Shown here piece after piece: positions 27,996 through 37,734 of a stretch of DNA of 57,418 nt. Numbering within the stretch: position 1 is the stretch's first letter; every line of letters begins with the position of its first letter. The translations under genes were made by a program, and so were the position numbers. Below the pieces are notes generated by a model, which saw only the letters and a program-made list of their open reading frames with translations, searched no databases and was not told the origin of the DNA. Source of the stretch: Candidatus Poribacteria bacterium (GTDB taxonomy: Bacteria > Poribacteria > WGA-4E > WGA-3G); contig JAJEAG010000076.1 of NCBI GenBank assembly GCA_022824265.1, forward strand, positions 1 through 57,418, in the 5' to 3' direction.

Positions 27996-28773
27996 ATGAA
28001 AAATAAAGAAACAGAGGAACTATCATTTTTCGGTTTTCCGATTGAACAATTCCATGACCGAGGCACACGATGGCTGCTTGAAGATAGAGATAACGTTTGC
28101 GGTCTTTTAGAAATTGTATCCGAGAATTTGGTGTCACACATCGATTTTAGCCAACTCACACACATCAATAGAAGTTTTATCAGAGGAATTGTCGGAATTC
28201 ATTCCAAATTTTGAGACACTGTTTCTGGGGGTAAAAGAGGCTAACCTAGCAAAGTTAACAAAGACCGATCATCCATTCGGCTGGTTATTAACGGTACTGC
28301 AAAAGGAATACGCAAGTAAAGATGATATAAGTAATGCGTTGAAGGAAGCAGTTACTCATATTAACATTCTTAATGAAAACGATAGTCTACAATGGAAACG
28401 GGCGATTTTCTATTTATACTTACTAATTATGAATCGTCGACCACCAGAAGAGCATGATGAGTTGAAAACAGTGGTTCAACAACAAATTCAAGGACCATCT
28501 CGTAGAGAGGAGGGTGAAAAAATGGCACAAACAATGGCAGATTACTTATTAGAACAAGGTGAGAAAAAAGGTGAAACCCGTGCGAAACGAGAGTCTATCC
28601 TTAAACTTATCCATCTAAAACATGACACTGTCCCCAAACAAGTAATCAACAAGATTACCTCAATGCGTAGCCTCTCTCGGCTTGATACACTCTTTGAGAT
28701 AGTAGCAACCGCACAAACACTTGATGAAATTGATTGGGATAACCTAAATGGTAAAGATACACTAACTTCATAA
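27996..28773 (+). pseudogene. Rpn/PD-(D/E)XK-type nuclease gene with its catalytic core deleted
   Basis: The start (ATG 27996) reads KNKETEELSFFGFPIEQFHD, then SHIDFSQLTHINRSFI, the usual N-terminus of Rpn-family recombination-promoting nuclease/transposase-like proteins. This frame stops at 28214. From about 28180 another frame continues with the family's C-terminal half: EELSEFIPNFETLFLGVKE, then KTDHPFGWLLTVLQKEY and NRRPPEEHDELKTVV, ending at 28773. The middle, which in relatives holds the acidic nuclease residues and the I-E-H-Q-S stretch, is absent. About 100 codons have been lost with a frame change, so no active nuclease can be made. A TATAAT at 27935-27940 may be a relic -10 box. Confidence 0.75.
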
Positions 28774-28979
28774 TTACAATTAAAACAAAGTTAAGATAAT
28801 ATCAATAATCATGAATTAATGTTGCAATTTAGGTTACACTAAAACTGAAGTCTTTACCTGATTCAAAAATAATCAGAAGAGAATCCCTAATTGTAAAAAT
28901 AATTACGTTGCCAGGTGTAATTTACAATATCCCAAAAGATATCAAAGGTGAAGATTAGGTGAACGTAATACGTGTAAGC

Positions 28980-29930
28980 TCACCCATCATCATCCTCACG
29001 TGAGACAACCTCCACATCCTCAACAGATCCCGTTTCAAGTACATTCTGCTTAGAAGTTTTCAGCGCATGTGTCAACTGTTCTAATGCCGATACAAGAACA
29101 TCTGCATCACCACTGAATGAAAGTTGTTCAGGAGCATCCAACGCAACCGTCAGCCTTTCTAAAACAGCAACAAGCTGCGGGGCAGACATATTCTCCTCCT
29201 CCTGTTTCTCAGATTGTAACTTGTGTATTCCATCCAATGTCATTAACAGTGAATTCGTCAATATTTGCAACTCTTTCGCAGGTAACTTTTCATCTTCAAT
29301 TACCGAATTGATTTTCGCTGTATGCTTGGCTAACATCAAAACATGTTCCACTGAAGACGTAAACGCTACATTGTTAATCTCTTTTTTATATTCCTCACGG
29401 GCTTCACGCCATATATTTCCATATTTCTGCTCAGGCCAACGCGCCGTACCAGGTTTCAAATACGACAAACTATGAATCAATTTCTTCCGAAGTATATCCA
29501 CGCCTAACGCATCATCTCGTGCTAAACGGTTCAGTGTATAATCTTCATTCATCAATTCCCAAGCAGCTTCACTCGTAGACATACCACGGGCATGACATCG
29601 CACAACAAACGATCTATGTTCATCAATTACAAAATACTGCACCCAATGTTTCAATTCATCTCGCATCACATCTTCAATGAACTCCATTCCTGCATCACCT
29701 ATCTGTTGATTATCATCATCAACAGATTGAGACACACAGGCAACCGAATAACGAAATACACGTTTGACAACTGCATCTGCAAGTTCATATCCACTTAATC
29801 TCTTACTTTTAAACAACTCACTCAAATCTGAATGTAAATCCTTCTGCAAATCAACTACTTTCCGTTCTGATTCATTATCATGATTAGAGAAACCGTTAGT
29901 TTGGGTAATTTTAACTTTTCCATCGACCAT
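28980..29930 (-). CDS. Hypothetical protein, cytosolic, 316 residues
   Basis: I do not recognise the family. The protein is hydrophilic, with no signal or membrane helix. A conserved-looking core is rich in charged helices and aromatic residues (DELKHWVQYFVIDEHRSFVV, then STSEAAWELMNEDY, and KPGTARWPEQKYGNIWREAR), and the tail is acidic and Gln/Glu-rich. The AAWELMN stretch recalls small helical DNA-binding or phage-like modules, but this is only a resemblance. The start is set at ATG 29930 because GGAGG lies 6 nt before it; the TTG at 29945 overlaps that site and is unlikely. It stands alone between two AT-rich gaps. Confidence 0.6.
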   Translation of the reverse strand: MVDGKVKITQTNGFSNHDNESERKVVDLQKDLHSDLSELFKSKRLSGYELADAVVKRVFRYSVACVSQSVDDDNQQIGDAGMEFIEDVMRDELKHWVQYFVIDEHRSFVVRCHARGMSTSEAAWELMNEDYTLNRLARDDALGVDILRKKLIHSLSYLKPGTARWPEQKYGNIWREAREEYKKEINNVAFTSSVEHVLMLAKHTAKINSVIEDEKLPAKELQILTNSLLMTLDGIHKLQSEKQEEENMSAPQLVAVLERLTVALDAPEQLSFSGDADVLVSALEQLTHALKTSKQNVLETGSVEDVEVVSREDDDG

Positions 29931-30625
29931 CATTTTCCTCCACAATTACGATTTACATAAAAACCTTACAAAATTTTTTAAGACAAAGTTTTACAACACT
30001 TTAGCATTTCCAACTTTATTCTCAAACCTACAAGTCATATAAATTGTCTAACAAAAGAAAATTTATATATTATGACATAATAGACTTTGATTTATTCCTT
30101 TATGTTAATTATATCACATAATATTACTCTATGCAAATTTTTATTTATCTGACTGTTGGGTGTGTATAGTATTTCAACGATATTTAAAAATCTATATTCG
30201 TTATCGCTTAGACCAAAAATTAAAATGTATGAAAATAGCCTGCAAAATACCGTATGTTTTTTGTCATCAAATTGCATTTCAGTACATTTTGCACAATGCT
30301 GTCTGATCAAATAGAACTGGGTTAAAACGACAACAAAAACCTACAATATTCTCTCTGGTAAAATTATCCGAATTTTCAGAGTCATTCCTGACTAAATAAG
30401 TCATAATAAGCCTATAAACCCAACATCAATAACAATTCGTAGCACATTATAAATTCGTCTCATTTAACGCCTGACTCTGAAAACTCTGAATCTTTAGCAT
30501 GTTTTATAGATAGAATATTTACTATCAACTAACCTTTTTTACAAAGTGAATTATCCGATGAAATATCAGAAAAATGTATCTTTGTAACACAAACATTACA
30601 CACACTTCTATACCATAATTTTCAC
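29931..30625. other. AT-rich gap with a widely spaced inverted repeat
   Basis: No gene is supportable; a 72-codon minus frame at 30092-30310 has no recognisable features. A 12-nt sequence TTTTCAGAGTCA (30373-30384) recurs as its exact reverse complement at 30472-30483, about 87 nt apart. This could be the ends of a small decayed element or a long-range RNA stem. Confidence 0.4.
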
Positions 30626-30654
30626 TTGACATAACCCGCAACAGGTGTTAAGAT
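30626..30654 (+). promoter_or_regulatory. Sigma70 promoter for def-larE
   Basis: TTGACA (perfect), 17-bp spacer, TAAGAT (4 of 6). The predicted start near 30661 gives a leader of about 43 nt before the def ATG. Confidence 0.6.
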
Positions 30655-30703
30655 TTAATAAGACTTTACTTTGACGATAGAATTATGGAGTAATGACTAA
30701 GGC

Positions 30704-31297
30704 ATGTCAAAACCGAAAAGAAAACGCAAAAATAAACAACCTGAAGACATAAACGAAATACCGCGTTTAGCGAAAACAAAACCCTTACAACTTCGTTATT
30801 ATGGTGATCCTGTTCTCCGTAAAAGAGCAGAACCGGTTCAGGAGGTTACCGAAGTAGAAGTCAAACTTGCTGATGATATGTTAATGACGTTGTATGATAC
30901 CGGTAACGGTATTGGACTCGCAGCGACACAGGTAGGGATTTTAAAAAGATTTCTCATTGTAGATATAGGTGACACTGATGAGGAAACATTTGAACCGTTG
31001 TTGTTATTTAATCCGGAAATATTGAGTTATGAAGGGGAATCCGTTGCTGAGGAAGGTTGTTTGAGTATCCCTGATATCCGAGCAGATGTGAAACGACCAG
31101 AGAAGATCATCGTTAAAGCAATGAACCTAAAAGGTGAAGAAATTGGGATTGAAACGGATGGACTTATTGCCCGTGTGCTTCAGCACGAAATTGACCATCT
31201 TAACGGCACACTTTTTATTGATAGAATTAGCGGCTTGAAGAGACAACTACTCAGGGGTGATTTGAAGAAAATCCAACAAACCGAACACCCTATATAG
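30704..31297 (+). CDS. def: Peptide deformylase
   Basis: This metalloenzyme removes the formyl group from nascent proteins. All three motifs are intact: GIGLAATQVG (70-79), EEGCLSIP with metal-ligand Cys119, and HEIDHLNG with His161, catalytic Glu162 and His165. It has 197 residues. About 25 basic, Lys-rich residues precede the domain (SKPKRKRKNKQ), possibly a ribosome-contacting tail. No fmt lies beside it. It heads a tight operon with larE (19-bp gap). Confidence 0.95.
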   Translation: MSKPKRKRKNKQPEDINEIPRLAKTKPLQLRYYGDPVLRKRAEPVQEVTEVEVKLADDMLMTLYDTGNGIGLAATQVGILKRFLIVDIGDTDEETFEPLLLFNPEILSYEGESVAEEGCLSIPDIRADVKRPEKIIVKAMNLKGEEIGIETDGLIARVLQHEIDHLNGTLFIDRISGLKRQLLRGDLKKIQQTEHPI

Positions 31298-31316
31298 ATC
31301 GTAAGGATGCGAACAG

Positions 31317-32150
31317 ATGTTACCGATACCATTACAAACAAAAATAGATCAACTTTATGACTGTCTGCGTGGCTACCATAAGGTTATTGTTGCATTTTCA
31401 GGTGGTGTAGACAGCACATTTCTCGCAGAAGCTGCGCAAAACGCGTTAGGTGAAAATGCCCTTGCTGTTACTGCTATCTCTGATTCCTATCCTATCCGCG
31501 AGATGAAAGCAGCACAGGATATTGCCAAACAGATTGGTATCCGTTTTGAAACGGTCAACACAGAAGAGTTAGAACAGGAAGGATACGCGAGCAATCCTAC
31601 GAACAGATGTTTCTTTTGCAAATCGGAATTGTTTGATAAACTACGTCCGATAGCAGATAAATACGATGTGGGAACAATCGTTTACGGTGCAATTCCTGAT
31701 GATGTAGGGGATCATCGTCCCGGCATGGATGCTGCAAAACAGATGGGAATCAAAGCCCCTTTAATTGATGTTGACCTAACAAAAGCAGAAATACGTGAGG
31801 TTTCAAAAGCGTGGGATCTACCGACATGGGATAAACCCGCATTCGCTTGCCTATCCTCACGGTTTCCTTACGGTATGCGTATCACCCGTGAATTGCTACG
31901 TCAGGTGGATGCTGCAGAACAATTCCTCTACGATTTAGGTATACGTCAATTCCGTGTTCGCCATCACGGAGACCTTGCCCGTATTGAACTTGAAGCTGAG
32001 GAAATATCTCGGTTGCAGCAGAAAGAAAGACGTAGTCAAATCAGCGAACACTTTAAATCACTCGGATACGCACACGTCACACTTGATCTGCAAGGGTATC
32101 GCTCTGGTAGTCTAAATGAAGGGATAACAAAAATCATCACAGGAACATAA
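31317..32150 (+). CDS. larE: LarE-type sulfur transferase (PP-loop ATPase), three-cysteine form
   Basis: LarE builds the pincer-nickel cofactor by adding sulfur to pyridinium carboxylate intermediates after adenylation. The PP-loop VIVAFSGGVDSTFLAEAA is intact. Three Cys stand where cluster-carrying LarE proteins have them: Cys98 and Cys101 in NRCFFCK, and Cys178 in FACLSSRFPYG. In the one-Cys enzymes only the last is present and is sacrificed; three-Cys forms can hold an iron-sulfur cluster and may work catalytically. Length 277 is normal. AAGGA precedes the ATG. larB, larC and lactate racemase genes are not in the window. Confidence 0.88.
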   Translation: MLPIPLQTKIDQLYDCLRGYHKVIVAFSGGVDSTFLAEAAQNALGENALAVTAISDSYPIREMKAAQDIAKQIGIRFETVNTEELEQEGYASNPTNRCFFCKSELFDKLRPIADKYDVGTIVYGAIPDDVGDHRPGMDAAKQMGIKAPLIDVDLTKAEIREVSKAWDLPTWDKPAFACLSSRFPYGMRITRELLRQVDAAEQFLYDLGIRQFRVRHHGDLARIELEAEEISRLQQKERRSQISEHFKSLGYAHVTLDLQGYRSGSLNEGITKIITGT

Positions 32151-32155
32151 ATAAA

Positions 32156-32560
32156 ATGGATTCAACTCGAGCGGCTTACACTATAAGTAAGATTTTGTAC
32201 GCTGAACCGAGTCCTGTTGATCCGATTGAATTCCTACCATTTACAGATATTCTCATTATCGTCGCTGTATTATTCGGTACTGTGGGTTGTGTGGTAATTC
32301 TTCGTATTCTATACAGAAAGTGGAAAAGCAGAATTTATAGACGCAATCCATCTGACATATTACCTGCACAAAAAAAGAATATGACGGATTACGATAAGCG
32401 GATACTTGCAGATAAAATCAATGAGAGCAGAAGAGATAACATCAAGAAAAGTTTCGTTGGCACAGTCAGTTCTAAGGGTATGATATTCGCCACAATCGGC
32501 TTGATTCTGTTAGTATTGCTTTGGTTTACGCACATTATATTAGAAAGATTTCATAAATAG
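32156..32560 (+). CDS. Small two-helix membrane protein, unknown function
   Basis: The 134-residue protein has one hydrophobic segment near 31-52 (DILIIVAVLFGTVGCVVILR), a charged, basic cytosolic loop (about 53-105) and a second helix near the end (IFATIGLILLVLLWF). I do not recognise the family. It begins 5 bp after larE, so it is read as the last gene of the def-larE operon; its role there is unknown. Confidence 0.6.
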   Translation: MDSTRAAYTISKILYAEPSPVDPIEFLPFTDILIIVAVLFGTVGCVVILRILYRKWKSRIYRRNPSDILPAQKKNMTDYDKRILADKINESRRDNIKKSFVGTVSSKGMIFATIGLILLVLLWFTHIILERFHK

Positions 32561-32734
32561 CAAGTTTGTGACAAAAGGTTAACAACGTAGCGTGAGTTCG
32601 GTAGATGAGATTATATGTAACGCAAAATTCAGATTGTGCTACAGTGAACAGCACCTACCGTTGTTTCGGTGTAAAATACAAAGCATATACATTAAATCGT
32701 TTTCAGAACTCACGTTAAAGTAATAATTATAGAT

Positions 32735-34063
32735 ATGTCCAACCAACAAACACAACCTTTGATTGGCATGGAGACCTTCAATTGGAAAAAATGGGATGCA
32801 TGTACTCATTGCGGTCTCTGCCTACCTACTTGTCCAACTTACCGAGAATTAGGATTAGAAACCGATTCCCCCAGAGGACGATTGTATCTTATGGGGAGTG
32901 CATTCAAATCGCATGATGCCACGCCACTCAATGAAGATTGGGCAGAATACATTTACCGATGCTTGGATTGCAGAGCATGTGAAACCGCTTGTCCATCCGG
33001 TGTCCATTTCGGTGAACTTCTCGAACAGGCACGCGCAATATATGAACAAAACGCACACAGATCAACAAACCACAGATTCTGGAGTAACCTCGTTTTCAAA
33101 CAAATACTACCGAACAAAGCAAGGTTAGACCTAATCTTTGAACTGATGTGGCTTTACCAAAAACTTGGTATTAGATGGTTAGTCCAGAAATCCGGGATAC
33201 TCAAGTTAATGGGTCAACTCGGTCAGATGGAGTCGTTATTACCCAAAATACCACCCCCTCATCTCAAATATACTATACAGGACATCACACCAGCAGTAGG
33301 TGAGACTCGATATCGCGTAGGTTTTATTCCTGGTTGTATCATGAACCAAATGTTTACGGAAACCAATTTGGCAACGATCCGTGTATTAACAGAAAATGGA
33401 TGTGAAGTTGTTACACCGCGTAAACAGACCTGCTGTGGTGCGTTGCACCTACACAACGGTTCACGTGATCTTGCCTCAGACCTTGCAAAACAGAACATTG
33501 ATGCGTTTGAGGACGAACAATTAGACGCAATTATCATTAACTCCGCGGGGTGTGGTGCGACACTCAAGGAATATGAGGCACTACTTGAAAACGATAATGT
33601 TTACGCAGAGAAAGCGGAGCATTTCAGCAATAAAATGCGAGACATCAGTGAGTTCTTAGCTGAAATTGAGATGATACCTCCACAAGGTGAGATCCCGCAA
33701 CGTGTTACATACGATGAGCCGTGCCATCTATTACATGGACAACGCGTGAAAACACAACCTCGGAAAGTCTTGCAAACAATACCAGGACTTGAACTAATTG
33801 AGTTGACAGAATCGGAGTGGTGTTGTGGTAGCGCGGGTATCTATAATATTACACAACCTGAACTTTCACAGGAGATACTTGAACGGAAAATGGAACACAT
33901 TGCTGAAACCGATGCGGATATTGTTGCCACAGGTAACCCCGGATGCTTACTTCAGATTCAACTCGGAATCAAGAAGCATAATTTAGATATGAAAGCAATA
34001 CATCCTGTAACACTCTTAGACTATGCTTATCGCGGTATTGCCCCAGAAGATTGGGAGGAATAG
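32735..34063 (+). CDS. glcF: Glycolate oxidase iron-sulfur subunit (GlcF-like)
   Basis: This electron-transfer subunit of glycolate- or lactate-oxidising complexes has 442 residues. Two [4Fe-4S] motifs lie near the N-terminus: Cys23/26/29/33 in CTHCGLCLPTCP and Cys76/79/82/86 in CLDCRACETACP. Two CCG (DUF3483-type) domains follow, with CCGALHLHNGSRDLA and EWCCGSAGIYNITQ. This layout is shared by GlcF, LutA and GlpC; the spacing and length fit GlcF best. The FAD subunits (GlcD/GlcE) are not adjacent. It is separated by 174 bp from the preceding operon, so it is probably transcribed from its own promoter. Confidence 0.82.
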   Translation: MSNQQTQPLIGMETFNWKKWDACTHCGLCLPTCPTYRELGLETDSPRGRLYLMGSAFKSHDATPLNEDWAEYIYRCLDCRACETACPSGVHFGELLEQARAIYEQNAHRSTNHRFWSNLVFKQILPNKARLDLIFELMWLYQKLGIRWLVQKSGILKLMGQLGQMESLLPKIPPPHLKYTIQDITPAVGETRYRVGFIPGCIMNQMFTETNLATIRVLTENGCEVVTPRKQTCCGALHLHNGSRDLASDLAKQNIDAFEDEQLDAIIINSAGCGATLKEYEALLENDNVYAEKAEHFSNKMRDISEFLAEIEMIPPQGEIPQRVTYDEPCHLLHGQRVKTQPRKVLQTIPGLELIELTESEWCCGSAGIYNITQPELSQEILERKMEHIAETDADIVATGNPGCLLQIQLGIKKHNLDMKAIHPVTLLDYAYRGIAPEDWEE

Positions 34064-34140
34064 AATCGTAGGTTGAAGGTAAGAATCATTGTTCAAATAT
34101 CAGATATTGTAATCTCTACCCGATTTACCTTAATAAAAAC

Positions 34141-34169
34141 GTGACATCTTTAGGCAATTATGGTAACAT
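34141..34169 (+). promoter_or_regulatory. Sigma70-like promoter placing the start of transcription at the dcd start codon
   Basis: GTGACA (5 of 6), 17-bp spacer, TAACAT (4 of 6). The expected start of transcription, six or seven bases past the -10, falls on the dcd ATG at 34176. There is no ribosome-binding site before that ATG, so a leaderless message is possible. Confidence 0.4.
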
Positions 34170-34175
34170 TGATAT

Positions 34176-34769
34176 ATGGTTTTATCAAATGTTGACATTG
34201 AAAAATATATACGCGAAGGGAAAATTAAAATTACTCCTGATCCAGATTTTGATACACAGTTAGGAAGTTGTTCAATTGATTTCAGGTTGGGCAATACCTT
34301 TCGCGTTTTTGAGCATAGTAAATATCCATTTATTGATTTAAAGACAAAGGTTGACGCTGATGATCTGATGCGGAAAGTGGAGGTGCCTGATGGTGAGGCA
34401 TTCACGATGCAACCGGGTGAGTTTGTTCTTGCAGCAACCCACGAAAAACTGGAATTAGCGGACGACGTAATGGCACGGCTTGAAGGCAGAAGCAGTGTCG
34501 GCAGACTCGGAATTATTGTCCACAGTACCGCTGGTCTATTCGATCCTGGTTGGGTTGGGAACGCTACATTAGAATTAGGTAATCTCGGACGGATGCCTGT
34601 TTTACTCTATCCGGGTATGCGAATTTGTGCTTTTACTTTTGAACAACTATCATCGCCATCAAGTATGCCTTATCGTCTGAAACCTGCGAATAAATATGCC
34701 GGTCAAGATGGACCTGAAACCAGTCGTTTTGCTGAAGATGTAGAATTAAAACAAGAGAATGAATCCTAA
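34176..34769 (+). CDS. dcd: dCTP deaminase
   Basis: The enzyme converts dCTP to dUTP (or dUMP in bifunctional forms) for thymidylate synthesis. The family core is clear: VLSNVDIEKYIREGKI, QLGSCSIDFRLGN, EGRSSVGRLGIIVHSTAG (Arg104-Ser105-Ser106), FDPGWVGNATLELGN with Glu133 as the likely catalytic residue, and PYRLKPANKYAGQDGP at the C-terminus. Length 197 is normal. Whether it is mono- or bifunctional cannot be decided. No Shine-Dalgarno sequence is visible. Confidence 0.93.
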   Translation: MVLSNVDIEKYIREGKIKITPDPDFDTQLGSCSIDFRLGNTFRVFEHSKYPFIDLKTKVDADDLMRKVEVPDGEAFTMQPGEFVLAATHEKLELADDVMARLEGRSSVGRLGIIVHSTAGLFDPGWVGNATLELGNLGRMPVLLYPGMRICAFTFEQLSSPSSMPYRLKPANKYAGQDGPETSRFAEDVELKQENES

Positions 34770-34956
34770 TTCTGCTGAAAATTTGGGCAATTTTATGCCT
34801 AATAATTTAGCATATCTTGTCGCGCATTCTTGTATTTTTCTTTATAAACATTCTTTTACCGAAGGTATTATTACTATACTAAACTTTATACGCTGTGTGA
34901 TTCTGTTGTCATCACGGAGTGCGTTTAATTGCCGAGTTCAGCAAAACATATACAAT

Positions 34957-34972
34957 TGGCATAGACTTTGCA
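34957..34972 (+). promoter_or_regulatory. Sigma54 (-24/-12) promoter for glnA
   Basis: TGGCATAGACTTTGCA matches TGGCAY-N5-TTGCW exactly, GG and GC ten bases apart, about 100 bp before the glnA start. Sigma54 control of glnA by nitrogen regulators is well established in other bacteria. In the gap 34770-34956 there is a short inverted repeat GTGAT-N9-ATCAC (34897-34915), which could be an activator half-site pair. No gene was found in that gap. Confidence 0.75.
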
Positions 34973-35074
34973 TAGTTTAACCAAAGGATTCTTGTGAAAC
35001 ATAGTTATGCGCTCAATATGATAACACATCACGAGTTATAATTACTATATTTGATTCATTAGGAGGAAATGCGA

Positions 35075-36490
35075 ATGACACCAAGTGAGGTGGTTGCACT
35101 TGCAAAAGAAAAGAATATTAAAATAGTTGACCTAAAATTCATGGACCTACCAGGGATGTGGCAACATTTCTCTATTATGGTTGATGAATTGAACGAGGAC
35201 TTGTTCACAGATGGCATCGGTTTTGATGGGTCAAGTATTCGTGGTTTTCAGGCGATTAATGAGAGTGATATGTTGCTTTTTCCAGACCCAGCAACAGCCC
35301 TGGTTGATCCTGTCTGCCAAATACCGACGTTGAGTATTACCTGTAATATTAAAGATCCAATAACTTTAGAGAATTACACTCGTGACGTGCGGCATATTGC
35401 GCAGAAAGCGGAGGCTTATCTTCAATCCACAGGAATAGCTGATATAAGTTATTGGGGTCCTGAAGCTGAGTTCTATCTTCTCAACGATATACGGTATAGT
35501 CAGACCCAAAATTCTGGATTTTATCACGTTGATTCCGTTGAGGGAAGTTGGAATTCTGGTCGAGAAGAGAATCCGAACCTTGGTTATAAACCTCGCTATA
35601 AAGAGGGATACTTCCCCGTTCCACCGTCAGACACGCTTCAAGATATCCGTTCAGAGATCTGCTTAAAGCTTATTGAATCTGGCATTGATGTAGAAGTACA
35701 TCACCACGAGGTAGGCACAGCAGGACAAGGTGAAATTGACATTCGCTATGACACGTTAACCACTGTTGGCGATAAAATTGCTTTGTATAAATATATTGTT
35801 AAGAATGTTGCGCGTTCACATAACCTTGTGGCGACTTTCATGCCAAAACCGCTTTTCCAAGACAACGGTTCAGGAATGCACGTGCACACAAGTTTATGGA
35901 AAGACGGAAAGAACGTCTTTTTTGATCCACAAGGCTACTCGCTTTTGAGTGAGACAGCACTTTATTACATCGGTGGTTTACTTGCACATGCCCGGTCATT
36001 ATGTGCGATCATTGCTCCGACAACCAATTCCTATAAACGGTTAGTCCCCGGCTATGAAGCACCGGTTAATATCGCTTACTCACAGAGAAATCGTAGTGCT
36101 TGTGTTCGTATTCCCGTGTATTCCAAGAGTGAAAAGGCTAAGCGAGTTGAGTTCCGGACACCTGATCCATCTTGTAACCCATATCTTGCATTTAGTGCGT
36201 TGATGATGGCTGGTCTTGACGGAATTCAGAACAGAATTCATCCTGGTGATCCGCTGGATAAAGACCTCTATGATCTTGAACCTGAGGAACTTGATGAGAT
36301 TGAATCCACGCCAGTATCACTTGGAGACGCTCTTGATGCACTTGAGGATGACCACGAATATCTCCTCAAAGGCGATGTGTTTACAGAAGATGTCCTTGAT
36401 GTCTGGATCGATTATAAGCGTGAAAATGAGGTAGATGCAGTTAATATGCGTCCTCATCCGTATGAGTTCTTCCTCTATCACGATATATAG
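35075..36490 (+). CDS. glnA: Glutamine synthetase, type I
   Basis: This enzyme makes glutamine from glutamate, ammonia and ATP as a dodecamer; 471 residues. Signatures: [57 protein letters not shown] and [18 protein letters not shown]. It is the beta subtype: it has the extra segment after AEFYL and Tyr399 in LYDLEPEE, the position adenylylated in E. coli (Tyr397). AGGAGG lies 8 nt before the ATG at 35075; the ATG at 35069 is too close to that site. The gene is preceded by a sigma54 promoter and followed by a PII gene, a classic nitrogen-control pair. Confidence 0.97.
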   Translation: MTPSEVVALAKEKNIKIVDLKFMDLPGMWQHFSIMVDELNEDLFTDGIGFDGSSIRGFQAINESDMLLFPDPATALVDPVCQIPTLSITCNIKDPITLENYTRDVRHIAQKAEAYLQSTGIADISYWGPEAEFYLLNDIRYSQTQNSGFYHVDSVEGSWNSGREENPNLGYKPRYKEGYFPVPPSDTLQDIRSEICLKLIESGIDVEVHHHEVGTAGQGEIDIRYDTLTTVGDKIALYKYIVKNVARSHNLVATFMPKPLFQDNGSGMHVHTSLWKDGKNVFFDPQGYSLLSETALYYIGGLLAHARSLCAIIAPTTNSYKRLVPGYEAPVNIAYSQRNRSACVRIPVYSKSEKAKRVEFRTPDPSCNPYLAFSALMMAGLDGIQNRIHPGDPLDKDLYDLEPEELDEIESTPVSLGDALDALEDDHEYLLKGDVFTEDVLDVWIDYKRENEVDAVNMRPHPYEFFLYHDI

Positions 36491-36510
36491 GACATGATTA
36501 TTGTGTTGTA

Positions 36511-36610
36511 AGAACCCCGTTGCAAGGCATCACATAAGCGCGTGCGTTGAAATGGTGATACGCGTGAATTGGCTCGTAGTTTATCTGTTTAATTTGCAGG
36601 ACGGGGTTCT
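36511..36610 (+). other. Structured intergenic element between glnA and the PII gene
   Basis: AGAACCCCGT (36511-36520) pairs exactly with ACGGGGTTCT (36601-36610). The 80 nt between contain further pairing (ATCAC with GTGAT; GCGCG/CGCGT words). It could be a processed 3' stem of the glnA message, an attenuator or a small RNA. There is no U-tract right after it. No known riboswitch was recognised. Confidence 0.45.
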
Positions 36611-36769
36611 ACAGCACATTAACTCAATATGCTTCGTAATGAAACGTGTTTAAGTTGATGCCTTAATTCTTATGTAAAAACGGATTACATATCCGTTAAC
36701 AAAACAACCTTGTGGCTAATTAAGGCGAATCTCTGGATCCGCCAAGACAATCCTATCCAATTTGCGTAG

Positions 36770-37126
<357 letters not shown>

Positions 37127-37156
37127 TTCCTATTTCTGTTGAATATATCATTAGTA

Positions 37157-37190
37157 GGGACAGGTATTTATACCTGTCCTTTCTGTTTTT
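37157..37190 (+). terminator. Intrinsic terminator after the PII gene
   Basis: GGACAGGTAT at 37158-37167 pairs exactly with 37170-37179 and is followed by CTTTCTGTTTTT. It closes the glnA-glnB region. Confidence 0.8.
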
Positions 37191-37290
37191 GATTGTTATC
37201 ACAAAACGTTGACAGTTGATCAATTCATTGTGTCTTTATATTCAACATTATAGTAGGAGTTTCAAATTGCCATCAAGTTACCTAAATAGA

Positions 37291-37734
37291 CTAATAACGT
37301 TGTAGGTCATGATCAATTTCGCTTGCCCACTTGTCTATCCCACCGACTACGCTGAGTACAGACTTGAATCCGAGTTGTTGTAGAAGACATGCTGCATCAA
37401 GACTCCGCATGCCGTGATGACAATATACGATGATCTCATCTACCGGTGTGAGTTCTCGAAACCTTCTCGGTAATTCACCGAGTGGAATAGATACTGCCCG
37501 TTCAATGTGTACCAGTTCATATTCCCATTTTTCTCGAACATCAAGCAAAACAAAGTCTCTACCAGTCTCTATCATATATTTCAGTTCATGGGGATGAATG
37601 GTATAATCTTCTGGATCAAATGGTAATATTGCTTCTTCTACACTGGGTGCCGCTCGTGGTATTGCTTTGTCTCGTGAGCTAATTGTGGCTGATTCGTAGA
37701 TTCTATGCAGCAGTTCTTTAATACGCTTAAACAT
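37291..37734 (-). CDS. Single-domain rhodanese-like protein
   Basis: The rhodanese homology domain occupies residues of about 45-145, opening with IHPHELKYMIETGRDFVLLD and VREKWEYELVHIERAVSIP. The active-site loop is VYCHHGMRS with Cys105, so it can probably carry a persulfide. The loop has six residues after the Cys, as in thiosulfate sulfurtransferases. About 40 residues precede the domain with no signal peptide. It stands alone on the minus strand, so its sulfur acceptor is unknown. Confidence 0.87.
   Translation of the reverse strand: MFKRIKELLHRIYESATISSRDKAIPRAAPSVEEAILPFDPEDYTIHPHELKYMIETGRDFVLLDVREKWEYELVHIERAVSIPLGELPRRFRELTPVDEIIVYCHHGMRSLDAACLLQQLGFKSVLSVVGGIDKWASEIDHDLQRY

Noticed and set aside
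28114-28773. Independent gene starting at 28114
   Set aside because: Its first ~22 codons overlap and are out of frame with the conserved N-terminus of the Rpn-like protein; homology begins only near 28180, so this is the 3' half of a broken gene.
30092-30310. 72-codon minus-strand ORF in the AT-rich gap
   Set aside because: No ribosome-binding site, no recognisable family, and biased composition explained by AT richness.
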